Positions 42,165 to 56,500 of a DNA stretch of 64,000 nt are shown one piece after another (the stretch's first letter is position 1; every line of letters starts with the position of its first letter). Below the pieces are notes generated by a model, which did no database searches, had not been told where the DNA came from, and saw nothing but the letters and a program-made list of their open reading frames with translations. The position numbers and the translations under genes were made by a program. The stretch is from Nymphaea colorata (Eukaryota; Streptophyta; Magnoliopsida; Nymphaeales; Nymphaeaceae), in NCBI RefSeq assembly GCF_008831285.2, contig NC_045146.1:24383703-24447702 (forward strand), read 5' to 3'.

Positions 42165-45100
42165 ATGGAAACGCGGAGCCGGAAGCGGGCGGAGGCCTCC
42201 TCAGCAGCGCCCTCTAACCCTTCGTCGTCGACCCCCGTCCTTCGCTCATCCAAACGCGCCCGCCTTTCTGCCTCGACCTCTGCCGCCTCGCCTCCAGTCA
42301 CGCGCTCCCGCCATAATTTGCGTTCTCAAGACCCGCCTATGGACTCCAGCAACACGGAATCGTCTGGTTCACGCCGTCGCCACCACCATCATCAGAAACA
42401 GCCTGCTGGCGGGGGCGACCGGGAGAAGGATTCGGCTGAGAAGGGGAAGGAGAAGGAGCCGGACCCTCGGCACCTAGGGTTTGGTTTTGACGCGGCCGGC
42501 GGGGATGACGACGATGGCGAGGGCGTTAGCATCCTGCATCAAAACCTGACTACTGCGAGCAGCGCGCTTCAGGGCCTTCTCAGGAAGCTGGGCGCCGGAC
42601 TCGATGATCTCCTCCCTTCGTCAGCACCGTCGTCGTCGCAGCAGAGCGGGAGGTTGAAGAAGATCCTCTCCGGGCTGAGGGCTGACGGCGAGGAAGGGCG
42701 GCAAGTGGAGGCCTTAACGCAACTTTGCGAGATACTGTCAATTGGGACCGAGGATTCGTTGAGCTCGTTCTCTGTGGACTCCTTCGTGCCCGTGCTCGTT
42801 GGGCTGCTCAATCACGAGAGCAACGCCGATATCATGCTTCTTGCTGCTCGCGCATTGACACACCTGTGCGACGTTCTCCCGTCCTCTTGTGCCGCCGTCG
42901 TTCACTATGGCGCTGTCTCGTGTTTCTGCGCCCGATTGCTCACCATTGAATACATGGATTTAGCGGAACAGGTTTTTATTTCGTTTTCTTAGTTAGCTAC
43001 TGGTATGAATGATCTTCTGTCCGATTGGAACTCTGGGGAACAGAGGTTCGCTGATCTTGGGTTCCTATGAATCGGGTTTTTCGTTTCTTGGGTGGTACCT
43101 GCCTTTTGAATTCCTATTCTTTTTTTGGTTGGGGTCAAAACATTTTCGTTTGCGTGGTTATAACTCGTGTATGTTATTCTGATGCGTCTAAGGAAACTTT
43201 CTGAATTCGTGGTTGTCTGCACATGCAGTCGCTGCAAGCTCTGGAGAAGATTTCACATGAACATCCAACAGCGTGCTTGCGTGCTGGCGCATTGATGGCG
43301 GTGTTATCATATCTCGACTTCTTTTCAACTGGAGTTCAGGCAAGTCTCTGATTCATCTCATTTGGCAGTTACCTGATTGTTTGTTCCTGCACAAGCTCAT
43401 GAAAGGAAGTGCAGTGTTTCAATAATCTTTTATTTCTTGATGTTTTTGATCTATGAAACTTTCTTCGTTCGTCCAGAGAGTTGCATTGTCTACTGCTGCA
43501 AATATGTGCAAGAAACTTCCATCTGATGCAGCGGACTTTGTTATGGAAGCTGTACCGCTGCTTACAAATCTCCTTCACTATCACGATTCAAAGGTTGACC
43601 ACGTTCACACGATTATGTTCCTTAATATACTTGGATGTGAACTGCTTGTCTGCTTTCTCAATTAGACAAGAGGTTGTCTAGGGTAGTTATCTTAGTCTGT
43701 TGCATCCGTTAGTTATTATTTGGTTCAAGTTTCCCGTCTGTAGTATCTGTTTGATTTGTTTGCTTCTTATCACTACAATATGTGATCTTACTGCTTCTTG
43801 AATCCGAAGGAGATAATATTCCTCATCAGATAACAGTTGATGGTAATTAATTTTCAGGTGCTAGATCATGCTTCTGTTTGCTTGACCCGTATTGCCGAGT
43901 CGTTTGCACAGGCACCTGACAAACTAGATGAACTTTGCAACCATGGATTGGTTGCACAAGCTGCAGGTCTTATTTCAGTTAGTAATTCAGGAGGCGGTCA
44001 GGCTTCACTTAGTACACCAACATACACGGTAGATGGGCTCATCTTTCTTTCCCCTACCTTAGATGGGTCATGATCGACTCTAACTTTTTTACCCTGGTTT
44101 ATCTTTTCTCCTTGCAGGGTTTGATTCGCTTGCTGTCAACTTGTGCAAGTGGCTCTCCTCTTGCATCTAAAACCCTTTTGCTTCTTGGGATAAGTGGCAC
44201 TCTGAAAGATATACTGAATGGTTGTAACTTGGCTGCAAGCATGTTTGTATCACCTGCTTTGGCTAGGCCTCCTGAACAGGTCTACATGTGCCATCCTCGT
44301 TCATTTAATAGTTCTGATTCCTTTATATCATGTATTTAATTGAGTAATGTCATATTATGTGGAATGAAAGACTCCAACACGCATGAAATTAACAGAAAAG
44401 GAAAGGCAAGGATGGAACTTATTTTGTCCTTAAGGGTTATTGCATGGTGGTTGAAAAACATTGATTTAAAAAAGCAGTGAAAATTTTCCATGGGTACACC
44501 TTGGGAAGAGGAATTTGTTTCAGGGGAGAACCCCTATGAGGAGAAAATTTTCAGCCTCTTTTGGGGATACAAATTACAAGTTGAACATCTATCCTTGTAA
44601 TTGTTCACCTGGTTTGATGGCTTTCAAGGGTTCATCTTGAAATCACAGTGCATTTATCTGTACATTAAACACCAACCTAGTATTGATACTGTAAAGGTAC
44701 GTGAAGCTTTATTGCTTACAGTCTCTGCTTAATACTTCTTCAACTTGGTACGAGGACCGATCTAATAATAAGACCAATGCATGTATTGGTTGACAAAAAA
44801 GTGTTGATAGGAGATTAAGCCATGGACTTTTTTTGTCAATGCTCTTCATTTGGATTCAGGTTAGCAGACAAAGCTAATAAAAATGAGTATGAAATTGTGA
44901 GAAGTATATCTTGTCTTTTACTTATCCAGAAGCTTGACGCCCATGGTCTAAATTGGCCCTTCTGAAAATAAACCCCTCTCCAAATGAAACCTTCAAAATA
45001 TTAGTGCTTTGTTCCCTGCTGCATATTTCTATAATTTATGCTGTCCATGTCAATGTATCTTGACTGTTTGATGCATGTGTTGGGTACTCTAGTTCAGAAC

Positions 45101-48100
45101 AATAAATTGAATAGTTTCCACCATTTACCATCTCCTCTAGTGCATGATCATGGCATTGTGGAAGTACTATGGGTATCTGAATGTTGCAGCATTGTGGAAG
45201 TACTGTGTTATGTGAATGTATTGCCGCTTCTTTGAGTAGGTTAATTGGTCTGCCCAGGAAAGGACATCCTAGACAACCAAAAGATTGTTATCTGCCCTTG
45301 ACAGTTGAAGGACTATAACTGTGTATTCTTAAGATTTATGGTACACACTGTGAATTGCACATTTATGCAAAGTTATGAGTGAGACGACTGAGCATAGTCT
45401 ACCAATCTTCAGTATCATGTATTGTAGCAGAATGCTAAATTTATTATGAATTGAATGGCCTGGTTATGCTATCGACACTGGTTGAAAGTGATTTGCTGAC
45501 CAAAGAATTTCAGTGGACTTTGTTTGAATAGCTTCTGTGGTAATGGATCTTTAGTTGACTTCCTGCCTAGCTCTTTTCAATATAATAGTCTGCAATTACA
45601 CATGGAGTAGCAGAACGTAGCATTTTGAGCATGTGAAGATTTGTGTGTCCAGGTTTTGGTGCTTACTGGTTTTACATCACTTCATTGATCAGATATTTGA
45701 GATTGTGAACCTTGCCAATGAGCTTCTTCCTCCACTTCCACAAGGCACAATTTCTCTTCCAAACAGCTCAAGTTTTTTTGGGAAAGGTTTGGTAGGAAAA
45801 AGGTCCTTTTCTGGCAGCACTACAAAGCAGGAAGATGCTAATGGAGCCTCTTCTGATGCTTCTGTGAGAGAGAGATTATTCCACGAGCAACCTGAACTTC
45901 TCCAACAGTTTGGGATGGATCTACTTCCTGTATTAGTACAGGTTTGGAAAAATGCTGCGATTCTTTATGTTGCCCCTGAAATGTGTTTCTCCATAAGTGT
46001 TTCCTGGCTAAATTTTGACATGTTACATATTCCTTGTTTGAATGTGGATTCAGGTTTATGGATCGAGTGTGAATAGCCCAATTCGTCATAAGTGCCTCTC
46101 TGTTATTAGCAAGTTGATGTATTTCAGTACATCTAGCATGATACAGTCATTATTGACAGTGACAAACATTTCTAGGTAATGGTCTGATGGTTTTTGGTTG
46201 CTTTAAATATTACATGAGCTTTTAACCTTCTTGTGCTTCAGTTTCTTAGCAGGTGTCTTGGCATGGAAAGATCCTCAAGTTTTAATTCCAGCTATTCAAA
46301 TAGCTGAGATTCTGATGGAAAAACTTCCTGATACTTTCTCTAAGATGTTTGTAAGGGAAGGTGTTGTTCATGCCATAGATGCCCTTATTTCAATGAGTGG
46401 CTCAGATATGGTTCCTCAACCATCACCAGCTGAAAAAGAACAGGATGCCCTGCCTTCATCACGTTCTCGCCGTTACAGGCGACGTAGTGGTGCTTCTAAC
46501 CCTGAAGCTAATGCTCTCGAGGAGTCAAAAGGTTCTGTTAGTATTGGGTCACCTCCAGCTGCCATTGAGGTTCCAACAGCAAATTCTAGCCTTCGTGCAA
46601 CAGTCAGTGCATGCGCAAAATCATTCAAAGAAAAGTTCTTCCCAGCTGATCCTGGGGCAACTGATACTGCAGTAACAGATGACCTGTTGAAATTGAAAAA
46701 TCTTTGTGCAAAATTAAATGCAAGTGTCATAGACTTCAAAGGTAAGGCTAAGGGCAAGTCAAAAGCTTCTGGTCATGTTTTAACCGACTTATCTGCAGAT
46801 ACTGAAGAACACCTCATAGGTATTATATCTGAACTGTTGGGAGAGCTGAGCAAGGGTGATGGAGTATCAACATTTGAGTTTATTGGTAGTGGGGTTGTTG
46901 CAGCGCTATTGAATTACTTTTCTTGTGGGACATTCTCAAAAGAGATGCTCTCTGAAACCAGCTTAACCAAGCTTCGCCTGCAAGCCTTGAAAAGGTTCAA
47001 GCTGTTTATTGCAATTGCTCTCCCCTCTGGTTTTAAGACAACTACTGAGGCCCCTATGACTATTTTAGTCCAAAAATTGCAAAATGCATTAACTTCATTG
47101 GAACGCTTTCCTGTCATTCTCAGCCACTCATCTCGCTCTTCTAGTGGTAGCGCACGCCTTTCTTCGGGGTTAAGTGCTCTGTCTCAACCATTTAAGTTGC
47201 GCCTATGTCGTGCACAAGGTGATAAAACTCTACGTGATTATTCTTCAAACATTGTGTTGATTGATCCTCTGGCGAGTTTGGCAGCTGTTGAGGAGTTTCT
47301 TTGGCCTAGAGTTCAGAGAAATGAATCAGGACAGAAGACTTCTGCACCTGTGGCAAATTCTGAACCTGCTGCATCACCTGCTTCAGGTGGTGCATCATCG
47401 CCATCTACATATGCTCCTCCTGCATCTGGTCGACGCCATTCTACTAGATCAAGGTCGTCGTCAGTGGCAGTAGGAGATTCTACCAAGAAGGAAACCCATG
47501 AAGGTCATGCCAGTTCATCCAAGGGCAAGGGTAAAGCTATTCTTAAATCTTCTGCTGACGAATCACAGGGTCCACAGACTAGAAATGCTGCACGCAGAAG
47601 GGCATCTTCTGAGAAAGATACACAACTGAAAGTAGCACCTGGTGGTTCTAGCTCTGAGGTACTTATTTATGAGTGGAATTTGTTTTGGAGCATATGTTTG
47701 GGTCTGTGAAGTTAATTGGTTAGATTTCATGGATAGGGTTTTGTTGTCCTGTTTCTTTGTTCTGTTCAGTTTGATCAAAATATGATAGTCACAAAATTCG
47801 TAGGGGCTCTTTTTTCTAGTTTTTTGTGTTGAACTTTTGAATTTTGGCTGTCGAGCAGTGACAAGTATTCATTGCAATAGCCCCTTCCTGTTCTGATTTG
47901 CTTGTAGGTTGTTTATTGACAAATTTGATTTTTCTTTTCTATGGAATTAAAAAGAAAAAAAAAATGAAAATGCAATCACAGCAAGAACCTTCAAGAGACT
48001 ATCTATACTGGTGTAGGCATGATGTTGGATGTTGCATTTTGAAAGACTGATGTCTTAATGTGTGCTGTCTAATACATTTGCATTGCAGCTTTTTGCATTT

Positions 48101-51100
48101 GTCATGAATGCCGAGTATTACATGCCATATTTTATGGATTTTTATATTGTAGATATATTCTTTACATTGTTTTGCTAATCATGTGCTTAACACATTAACT
48201 TCTCTTTGTTACACAGGATGATGAATTGGACATTTCACCTGTTGAGATTGACGATGCTTTGGTTATTGAAGATGATGATGTCTCAGAAGATGAAGATGAT
48301 GACCATGATGAGGTACAATATCCAATGTTACCTTTAGATTACAATATGTTCTATTGCTTTTCAATCTCATATTGGAATGCTTGCTCTCTCTATTTCCTGA
48401 TAGCCACTTGAACATGGTTTTGTTTGTACATCTATATGATGCCCTATGCTACTATTGGTTGTAATCACCAAATACAAGTCAACTTGGTTACTATGTGTTA
48501 CTAACTTGTATTTAAAGAACCTCATGAAATCTGAAGATTCTTGTTTTATATTTTCATTCTATTTCATTTTTGTAGATAACAAAAATTAGTTGGGCTGTTC
48601 ATCTGATGTGTTAAGATACTCAATTTGTCAACAGGTTCTAGGTGATGATTCAGTTTCTATCTGTGTATCCGACAAGGTACATGATGTGAAGCTGGGAGAT
48701 ACACCTGAGGATACGACAGTTGCACCAGCTTTAGCTGACACCCAGGTTCCTCCATTGTCTGGTTCTAGCAACAGAAGCGTCTCTATCAGAGGAACAGAGA
48801 CTACTGAGTTTAGAAGTGGTAGCCCCTTTGGTTCTAGAGGGGCTATGTCTTTTGCTGCTGCTGCAATGGCTGGTCTTGCCTCTGCTAGTGGTAGAGGTGG
48901 CATTAGGGCAAGTCGAGATCGTCGGGGACTTCCCATAGTTGGCAGCTCAAGTGATCCTCCAAAACTGATTTTCTCTGTTGGTGGTAAACAGCTAAACAGA
49001 CATCTTACCATATATCAGGCCATCCAACGCCAGCTTGTATTGGATGAAGATGATGATGAAAGGTTTAATGGGACTGACTCTCTACCAAGTGATGGACAGC
49101 GATTGTGGTATGACATATATACGATCACATATCAAAGAGCTGATGCCCAAGCTGAGAGGAGTTCAATAGGAGCTTCAGCTTCTAATTCACAATCAAAATC
49201 TTCTAGATCTGGATCGGCCTCTAATACAAGTCCAGATGCTTCAAAACAGCAGAAATCACTTCTTGACAGCATCCTGCAAGGTGAACTTCCATGTGATTTG
49301 GAGAAATCTAACCCCACATACAGCATTTTGGCATTACTTCGTGTCTTAGAAGGTTTAAATCAGCTTTCTACTCGCTTGAGAATAGAAGCGGCTACTGATG
49401 TTTTTGCTGAAGGGAAGATATCCAGCTTTGATGAGCTTTTTGGCACTGGTGCAAGAGTTCCTGTTGAGGAGTTCATTAATAGCAAACTGACTCCAAAATT
49501 GGCCAGGCAAATTCAGGATCCCCTGGCTTTGTGCAGTGGAAGTCTTCCTTCTTGGTGCTACCAGTTAACTAAAGCATGTCCCTTCTTGTTTCCTTTTGAG
49601 ACTAGGCGGCAGTACTTCTATTCTACTGCATTTGGGTTGTCCCGAGCACTTCATCGGCTTCAACAACAGCAAAGTGCTGACAACCATGGTTCAAGTAATG
49701 AAAGGGAAGTACGGGTTGGTAGACTGCAACGCCAGAAAGTCCGTGTCTCTCGTAACCGCATCTTAGATTCAGCAGCAAAGGTTATGGAAATGTACTCCAG
49801 CCAGAAGGCTGTTCTTGAAGTGGAATATTTTGGTGAGGTTGGTACTGGATTAGGCCCGACTCTGGAGTTTTATACCCTTCTTAGTCATGAGTTGCAGAAG
49901 GTGGGATTGGGGATGTGGAGGTCTAGTTCTGAAGTGGATAAGTCTGAAATGGATATGGATAATGATGACAAGGTTGTTGAGAAAGTGGATGAAGCTTATG
50001 ATGCAAAGAAACTTGGACGGGATACTGCTGCTGGGGATGCAGAACTTGTACATGCTCCTCTTGGGTTGTTTCCTCGTCCATGGCCTCCTAGCTCTGATGC
50101 TTCTGATGGAAGCCAATATTCAAAGATTATAGAGCATTTCCGCCTTATTGGAAGGGTCATGGCAAAGGCTTTACAAGATGGCAGGCTCTTGGACCTTCCA
50201 CTTTCAACTGCTTTTTACAAGCTTGTTTTGGGTCAAGTAAGCTGATTATTTTAAGAATTAGTTAATCAACTTGGTTCTTCCATTTTATGATTGCGGAACA
50301 GCTGAAATGTATTCTATTTTCTAATGGTTGCAGGAACTTGATTTGCACGATATTCTTTCTTTTGATGTGGACTTGGGAAAGATTTTACAAGAGATGCATG
50401 CTCTTGTTCGTAAAAAACAGTATCTGGAATCATTGTCTGGCGATAATCAAAAGCAAATTTCTGAATTATGCTTTCGTGGTGCTCCAATGGAAGATCTCTG
50501 TCTTGATTTTACCCTTCCTGGTTATTCGGATTATGTTTTGAAGCAAGGAGGAGATAACACAATGGTATGCAACTTTTGTAGGCCTTTATCAGTAGTTTCC
50601 AGAACTAATATTTAATACTTATATACTTCACACACACACACACACACACACACGTACACACATATACACTCAAGCTTTGATGGAATAACAAGAACACATT
50701 TTAATTTTGATTTCTTTTATTCAACTGCCTGAATTACATAGCAGACAAGCTGTTAAATGAAAAAATTAAAAAATTTAAGATTGTATTTGTTATTTCAGCA
50801 GAATTTGAAAATTTTATTGATCTTATCAATCTATATTGCAGGTTGACATTTATAATTTAGAAGAATATATTTCTTTGGTGGTTGATGCAACTCTTAAAAC
50901 GGGAATTATGAGACAACTCGAAGCATTTAGGGCTGGCTTCAATCAGGTGAAAAAATCCATCTCATGAATTTTGCAAAACATATGATTATTCAGTGTGTAC
51001 CCTGTGTTCTTGACTATTGTTTGAGAAACTGGAGGGTGCTTAATCTCGTTAAACTGGAGGCTGCTAAATTTCCTCATGCAAACACGTGAAGAGTGCTTTG

Positions 51101-53546
51101 TTTGCACTCCCCTCATACCTCAACTGGTTCATAGGAAAAGAATGAACAAGGGAAAAGTACAAAATGATAAAGTGATGCTCAAATCTTTCAAGCATTCTGT
51201 CATCAATTTTAAAGAAAGTGAAAAACGGTAAACCTGTACCTGTTCCATCTGTCTGGAATTTTGTTTCCAATTTTTACTTTTCCTAGTAAGCTACATTAAT
51301 AAATTTTTCGTGCATTATGGATGGTATTTTCAACAATATATCCAATTGGAGGAATATGGTGTTCCTTTTGGCATTCCTTTACTTTTTTGACTTCTGTATT
51401 TTGGATCATCTCAGTATTTTTCAACATTTTCAAGCATAGTTGTCAATATTTTCTTGGGGAAGATTGCTCAGTAAGTTTCTCCTGGTATTATATTTATGAT
51501 TTCTTTTGAAAGCTTTTCAAAACGTGTCAGAAGTGAAAAATAAAGTGAATGTGTGAAGTTATGGAAATGCTTTTTTAGCATTTTGTTGCAAATTATGATA
51601 TATGTTATTCTGTAAAATGTAAATATTACAGATTTCTATGAATATCATTGATTGGCCATAAAAATGCCAATAATGCTGCATATTTGCATAACCTGGAGCT
51701 GTTATCGTATGTGCATACTTTTAAGTAATCTTTAGTTGCATGGTGAGATGCATGATCAAATGAAAACATAAAAGCTAGTGTATGAGGGTGAGGATGCTTC
51801 TTCAGGAACAAGCATCCTGGTTTTGCTGCCTGGTGAACACGCTCCATTTTCAGGAAAGTTGGTGTAATTCTCATATTTGTCCATATACTCTGTTTGTATG
51901 AAGGCTACTGCATCACAGAGTAGCGGTCATATTGAAAATTTGGTAATATATTTACTAGGGTGCCGTTGGTTGATGAGTTGAGCTTATTTTGGGCAAATGC
52001 AATGACAGCAAATTCTAGTTTGATTGCAAATGTGATGACACAAATTGTAGTTTGATTGTCAGTGACTCAATGTCCTTCGTTTTCCTTTGAAGACTCCCTC
52101 TGTCTGTAATGCATATTTTTATGAATTATCATGATTTTATGGTGACGTTTCACAGAAGATTCTTTAATTTGAAGATTTCTCAAATTTTTAAATTTCAATT
52201 CTTAATAACATAACCTTGAGAACAGGTGTCCTTATTTTCACACGTGTGCACAGACGTACACGAAAGATGCGACATGTGGACATTAGCAAGTTCTCCACAT
52301 TAAGCCTAGGAAATTGTAGAAATGCAAGTTAGACTGATTCCTTCAGAGTTTTTAAGATTGGACTACATCTGTTAGTTTTGCAGGGAAACCATGTTAATAC
52401 TTTAAAAAATACGTTCTGCATTCTCCACCATGTATTTAGCTGAGCTGAACCGTATTTACCTACAAGGGACTACTATGAAACTTGCCTTCTAATTGTGAAC
52501 ATGATTTTTGTAACATGTAAATTTAAGCTCTTAGTCTTAGACATGATCTTATGCAATGTGAGCTCTTTTTTGGGTAAAAGTGTTTGCTTACCACTGTTTA
52601 TATGCAACTATGCAATGCGATTTTTTATCGGAACTATTTAATGCGATCTGACATCATAAATTATGTGCCTAGGTTTTTGATATATCATCCCTCCAAATAT
52701 TCTCTCCCAATGAGCTGGACTGCCTACTCTGTGGTCGTAGGGAATTGTGGAAGGTGACCAATTTCATTCTGATGTTCTTCTAAAATCTTGTTTTTTACTG
52801 CATGTTTGCAACTTATTATTCTGATATTGTGTGCATATTTCAGGCTGATAGTTTGGTTGATCACATCAAATTTGATCATGGATATACAGCTAAAAGTCCT
52901 GCAATAATCAATGTACGAAAACCTTACCATATTTGAAACTTCTGTTCTTTTTTGTACTTGGGGTGGTGCCTAACAGTATGGTCATTTGATCTTTCTGATG
53001 TTTTAGTTCCTTGACATCATGGGAGAATTTACACCAGAGCAACAGCGTGCTTTCTGTCAATTTGTCACTGGTGCGCCTAGGCTTCCACCTGGTGGTTTGG
53101 CTGTCCTAAACCCAAAACTGACAATTGTGAGGAAGGTATAAGAAAGTATCCATCTCCTTCTTAGTGGAGCTTTTGGTTGAAGAAGTGGAATTAGATTCTC
53201 CTCCTACATTCTCCTTAATCCTTGTCTTCTCCTGTGTCTGTAATTGCAATTCTGTGTTTGTTCTGCAGCATGCCTCGAGCGCAACGAGCATGGCATCAAA
53301 TGGTACTGCAACTGCTGAATCAGCTGATGATGACTTGCCAAGTGTTATGACCTGCGCTAATTACCTTAAGCTGCCTCCATATTCCACAAAGGTACAACTT
53401 CATTGCTCCAAATATTTTTACATGTGGATAAGTGAGGTGAGGCCTGACTTTACTTTTGTTTCCTATGGTCATGTTTGCAGGAAATCATGTACAGGAAGCT
53501 GCTGTATGCAATCAGTGAGGGACAGGGATCATTCGACTTGTCATGA
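42165..53546 (+). CDS. UPL3: UPL3 (KAKTUS) HECT-type E3 ubiquitin ligase
   Basis: HECT E3 ligase controlling trichome endoreduplication, seed maturation and stress responses in Arabidopsis. Seventeen exons: 42165-42971, 43229-43339, 43477-43593, 43858-44028, 44118-44279, 45693-45941, 46054-46175, 46242-47658, 48217-48312, 48635-50236, 50334-50564, 50842-50946, 52673-52753, 52844-52912, 53007-53135, 53269-53391 and 53481-53546, in frame, 1885 aa (Arabidopsis UPL3 is about the same length). The start [11 protein letters not shown] is the family N terminus. An Armadillo-like region follows ([40 protein letters not shown]), then acidic and Ser-rich linkers, then the HECT domain ([40 protein letters not shown]) with catalytic Cys1852 in [12 protein letters not shown] and the C-terminal GQGSFDLS. 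Intron 2 uses a GC donor. Introns 5 and 12 exceed 1.4 kb. Confidence 0.97.
50629..50653 (+). repeat. (CA)n microsatellite in UPL3 intron 11
   Basis: Twelve CA units between exons 11 and 12. Confidence 0.95.
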
Positions 53547-56500
53547 AAATGATATTTACTAATCCCCTCTCATCAAATATCTAAGAGATTGGGATTTTTT
53601 GGATCATCTCTGTCCATCGGTGTTTCCGATTCTATAACCAGATTGGGAAGATAATCTTCATTATGTCATGTTCATACCTGACAAGAGATGATCCATAAGT
53701 TGCACCAGATCCTTGAGGTAAAATTCTCTTTCCTCTCCCTCTCCCCTCTGTTTCCCTCACATGTCCTGGTTCGGAGGGAGTCACTTTAGGGCTGGCATGC
53801 TGCAATATCTCAAATTGTTTGTTTCCTGCCTTTTATTTTGATTGTTCTTATCTTTTTTTAAAGATAAATTTTGTTTAGCTCGTAAGCAGATGATCTCTGA
53901 CATGCTTCTATGCTTTGTGAACGTTAACGACATACTAATGTGGTTAAACCAGTTCTCATGTCTCAAAAGATTGTCTGGTGCTGTTGGGGATCTTTGATTT
54001 ATTTTTTATCTTTTTTGGCTGGCCGGTTTTGTGGTGGAAGGGGACAAATTCGTGTTTCATATGAAGATTGTCTAGTGGTGATGGGGTCTTCTATTTATTT
54101 ATCTTTTTGGCTGGTTTGGTCGAAGGACGCATACTTATATTTTGTTTGTTCGTCTGGCAAAGGGATGCAAGCGCTTTTCCTGCTTTAGCGAGTCGGATGA
54201 AGCATCTATCTTTAAATAGAAAAAGGAAAGGATGGTCGCTCCATTTTCTATTTCCCCTCCTGTTTCTTTTAAAAAAAAATTTGGGGATGTGGTGGTCAAG
54301 AATTCCCTTATTATTGATGTCTCCGACTCTCTAACAAGTAACATGAAGACATAATGGTGCACAGGTAACAAAAAGCAGGGTGGTTTTTCTCTCTCATGCA
54401 TTCCTAGTGGAGGGATGAGATCACCGTCTAACCTTTAAATCAAGTTATGTACACGAGGTTTTCATAGTACTGCCATGTAAATAAAGAGTTGAACGTTTTG
54501 ATGCTTTGATAAGTTAACGTTCCCTCTTCCTACTGAATACTTTGTTGCTTGTGGATATGCAGAATGGTTGCAGATAGCTGCAGGATTTTCATGCCTAGAG
54601 CTTATGGTGGGTTGTTGGGAAGGTTCCTCTTCCGTCTTCTGGAAAGCTGAGCAGGGAAAAGAGTATTTTGGGTGTGGTCCAATAATAGAGCTCGTTTTTT
54701 CCCTTTTTTCCTTCGGTTTTGAATGTGGTGTTAATAATTTAAGCTCTTTAGTCATCATCTAATTCCTGTATCTATGAAATTCTTGTCATTGCCACAGCTT
54801 GTACTTGTTCTATTCCAGTTCAGAGGGGAAGAAGAAAACCCAAGAATTAGTATAATCTTTTAGGAGACGGTGATAAACGACGTATTGAACAAACAGCTGA
54901 CATATGCTAATTCCTAGTCCCTTTATGGCAACTATTGTACATATGAAAAGAAGTCTGGTGTTGAAACTCTCTCTATAGTTTGCCTGTCATTCATCTTCCC
55001 AAACTTGCAAATCTGGTCTGCGCTCGCTGCTTCCGTAAATCTTTGGTTAGTGCTTTATGAATTACTCACACCTCACTGGCTGCGTTATTACTCTCGCATG
55101 TTGTGCCGTAGTTACTGCTCTTCGTTGAATATGGACTTCGTGATGGATCCTCTCGTCTCTTGTTTCAGTGGTGGCTAGATCAATTCTCCATTGATTAATT
55201 TGTTCTCTTTAATGATCATGCTTATGTACTTTGCAATTTATTTTTGAGCCATGAGCATGTTCGGTGTCGTGGTCTTGGCGTGTTACATCTGGAAGGTCTG
55301 CGACTCCTATCGAAGTGGTCGAGAGGGGTGCTTGCAGGGCGTATAATTTTTCTCCATCTTTTCTGAACAAAATGGAGCACCGACCACATGTGTTACATGT
55401 TTTTATTCCGTATTGCCTGTATTTGGAAGTTAGTCGTCAGATGGTTGATTTATGTGATTTAGTTGTCAGATGGTTGATCTATGTGATCGTGAAATGTTGT
55501 TGCTAGGGACATTTTGTTTTTTAAAAAGAATATAGTTTCCGCTTTAACAAAAAGGGACGCCTTTCCCTTCCATTTCATTACCCCTTGTCACATGTATACG
55601 CGAAAGGCCTCCCGATAACCATGGGGTAGGACGACTACGACTTCTACGCCACAGCCGTTGACCGTGTTATTATCATTTTCTAATGTCACTACCGTCACTA
55701 TGACTCTAAGTGCACTGCCGGTCGACGCTGCTATTAGGCGATCACTATCCACCAGTTGGACCATTTTGGGGTGACGTCATGTTTACCAAAATAATTGATA
55801 TTATTTCATTTTTTTTTTAAATTTTGATGTAAACTGTTATTATCATTTTGAGAGTGAGCTCAAAGCGTAGGGTGCATTCCAGTCAAGGTGTTTGGGAGCG
55901 ATGTCCGAGGAGCTGAATTTATCATCTCCAGAGTTTAAGGGAGTCGTCTGAGCTTGAGTGGAGGGTCAGCATCATAATCTTTGTGTTAGCTTTATCCTTT
56001 ATGTTCTGCATGCTTACTAGCTTGCCCAGTTAAGCTATATCCGAGATCTTGTGAACAACGGTCGCTATTGATTTGGTCAGCCAGGTAAGGGGTGTGCGTG
56101 CGTTCGTGTGTGTGTGTTATTTCTTTTTTCCTTTCTTTTTTTTTTTTGGGTATAGGCTGAAGTTAAAATGTTGTTTAGCAATTACTGCGTCGGGGAGCCT
56201 TTAGCTAATAAAAATGTAAGATGTTGCAGCGTATGTCCGTACGCTATGAAGGTTTTCTATGGAGACATTGCATCCTGGTTGCCAAGTTAAACGAAGCCCC
56301 AGTAGTAAGAAGGTGTGTCATCCTCCTTTTTGCTCAAGGCATCAACTCCTGAGGGCCAGCTTCCGACTCTAGCGTTACTCGGAAAGCTGAGTGGTTTGAA
56401 TTACCGTTTGAAATGAAAAAAAAATACAATGGGTTTTTATTCCTCACCATTTACGCAAACTTATTCCTTATTTGTTGCCACTCCCATTTTGAAGATGAAC

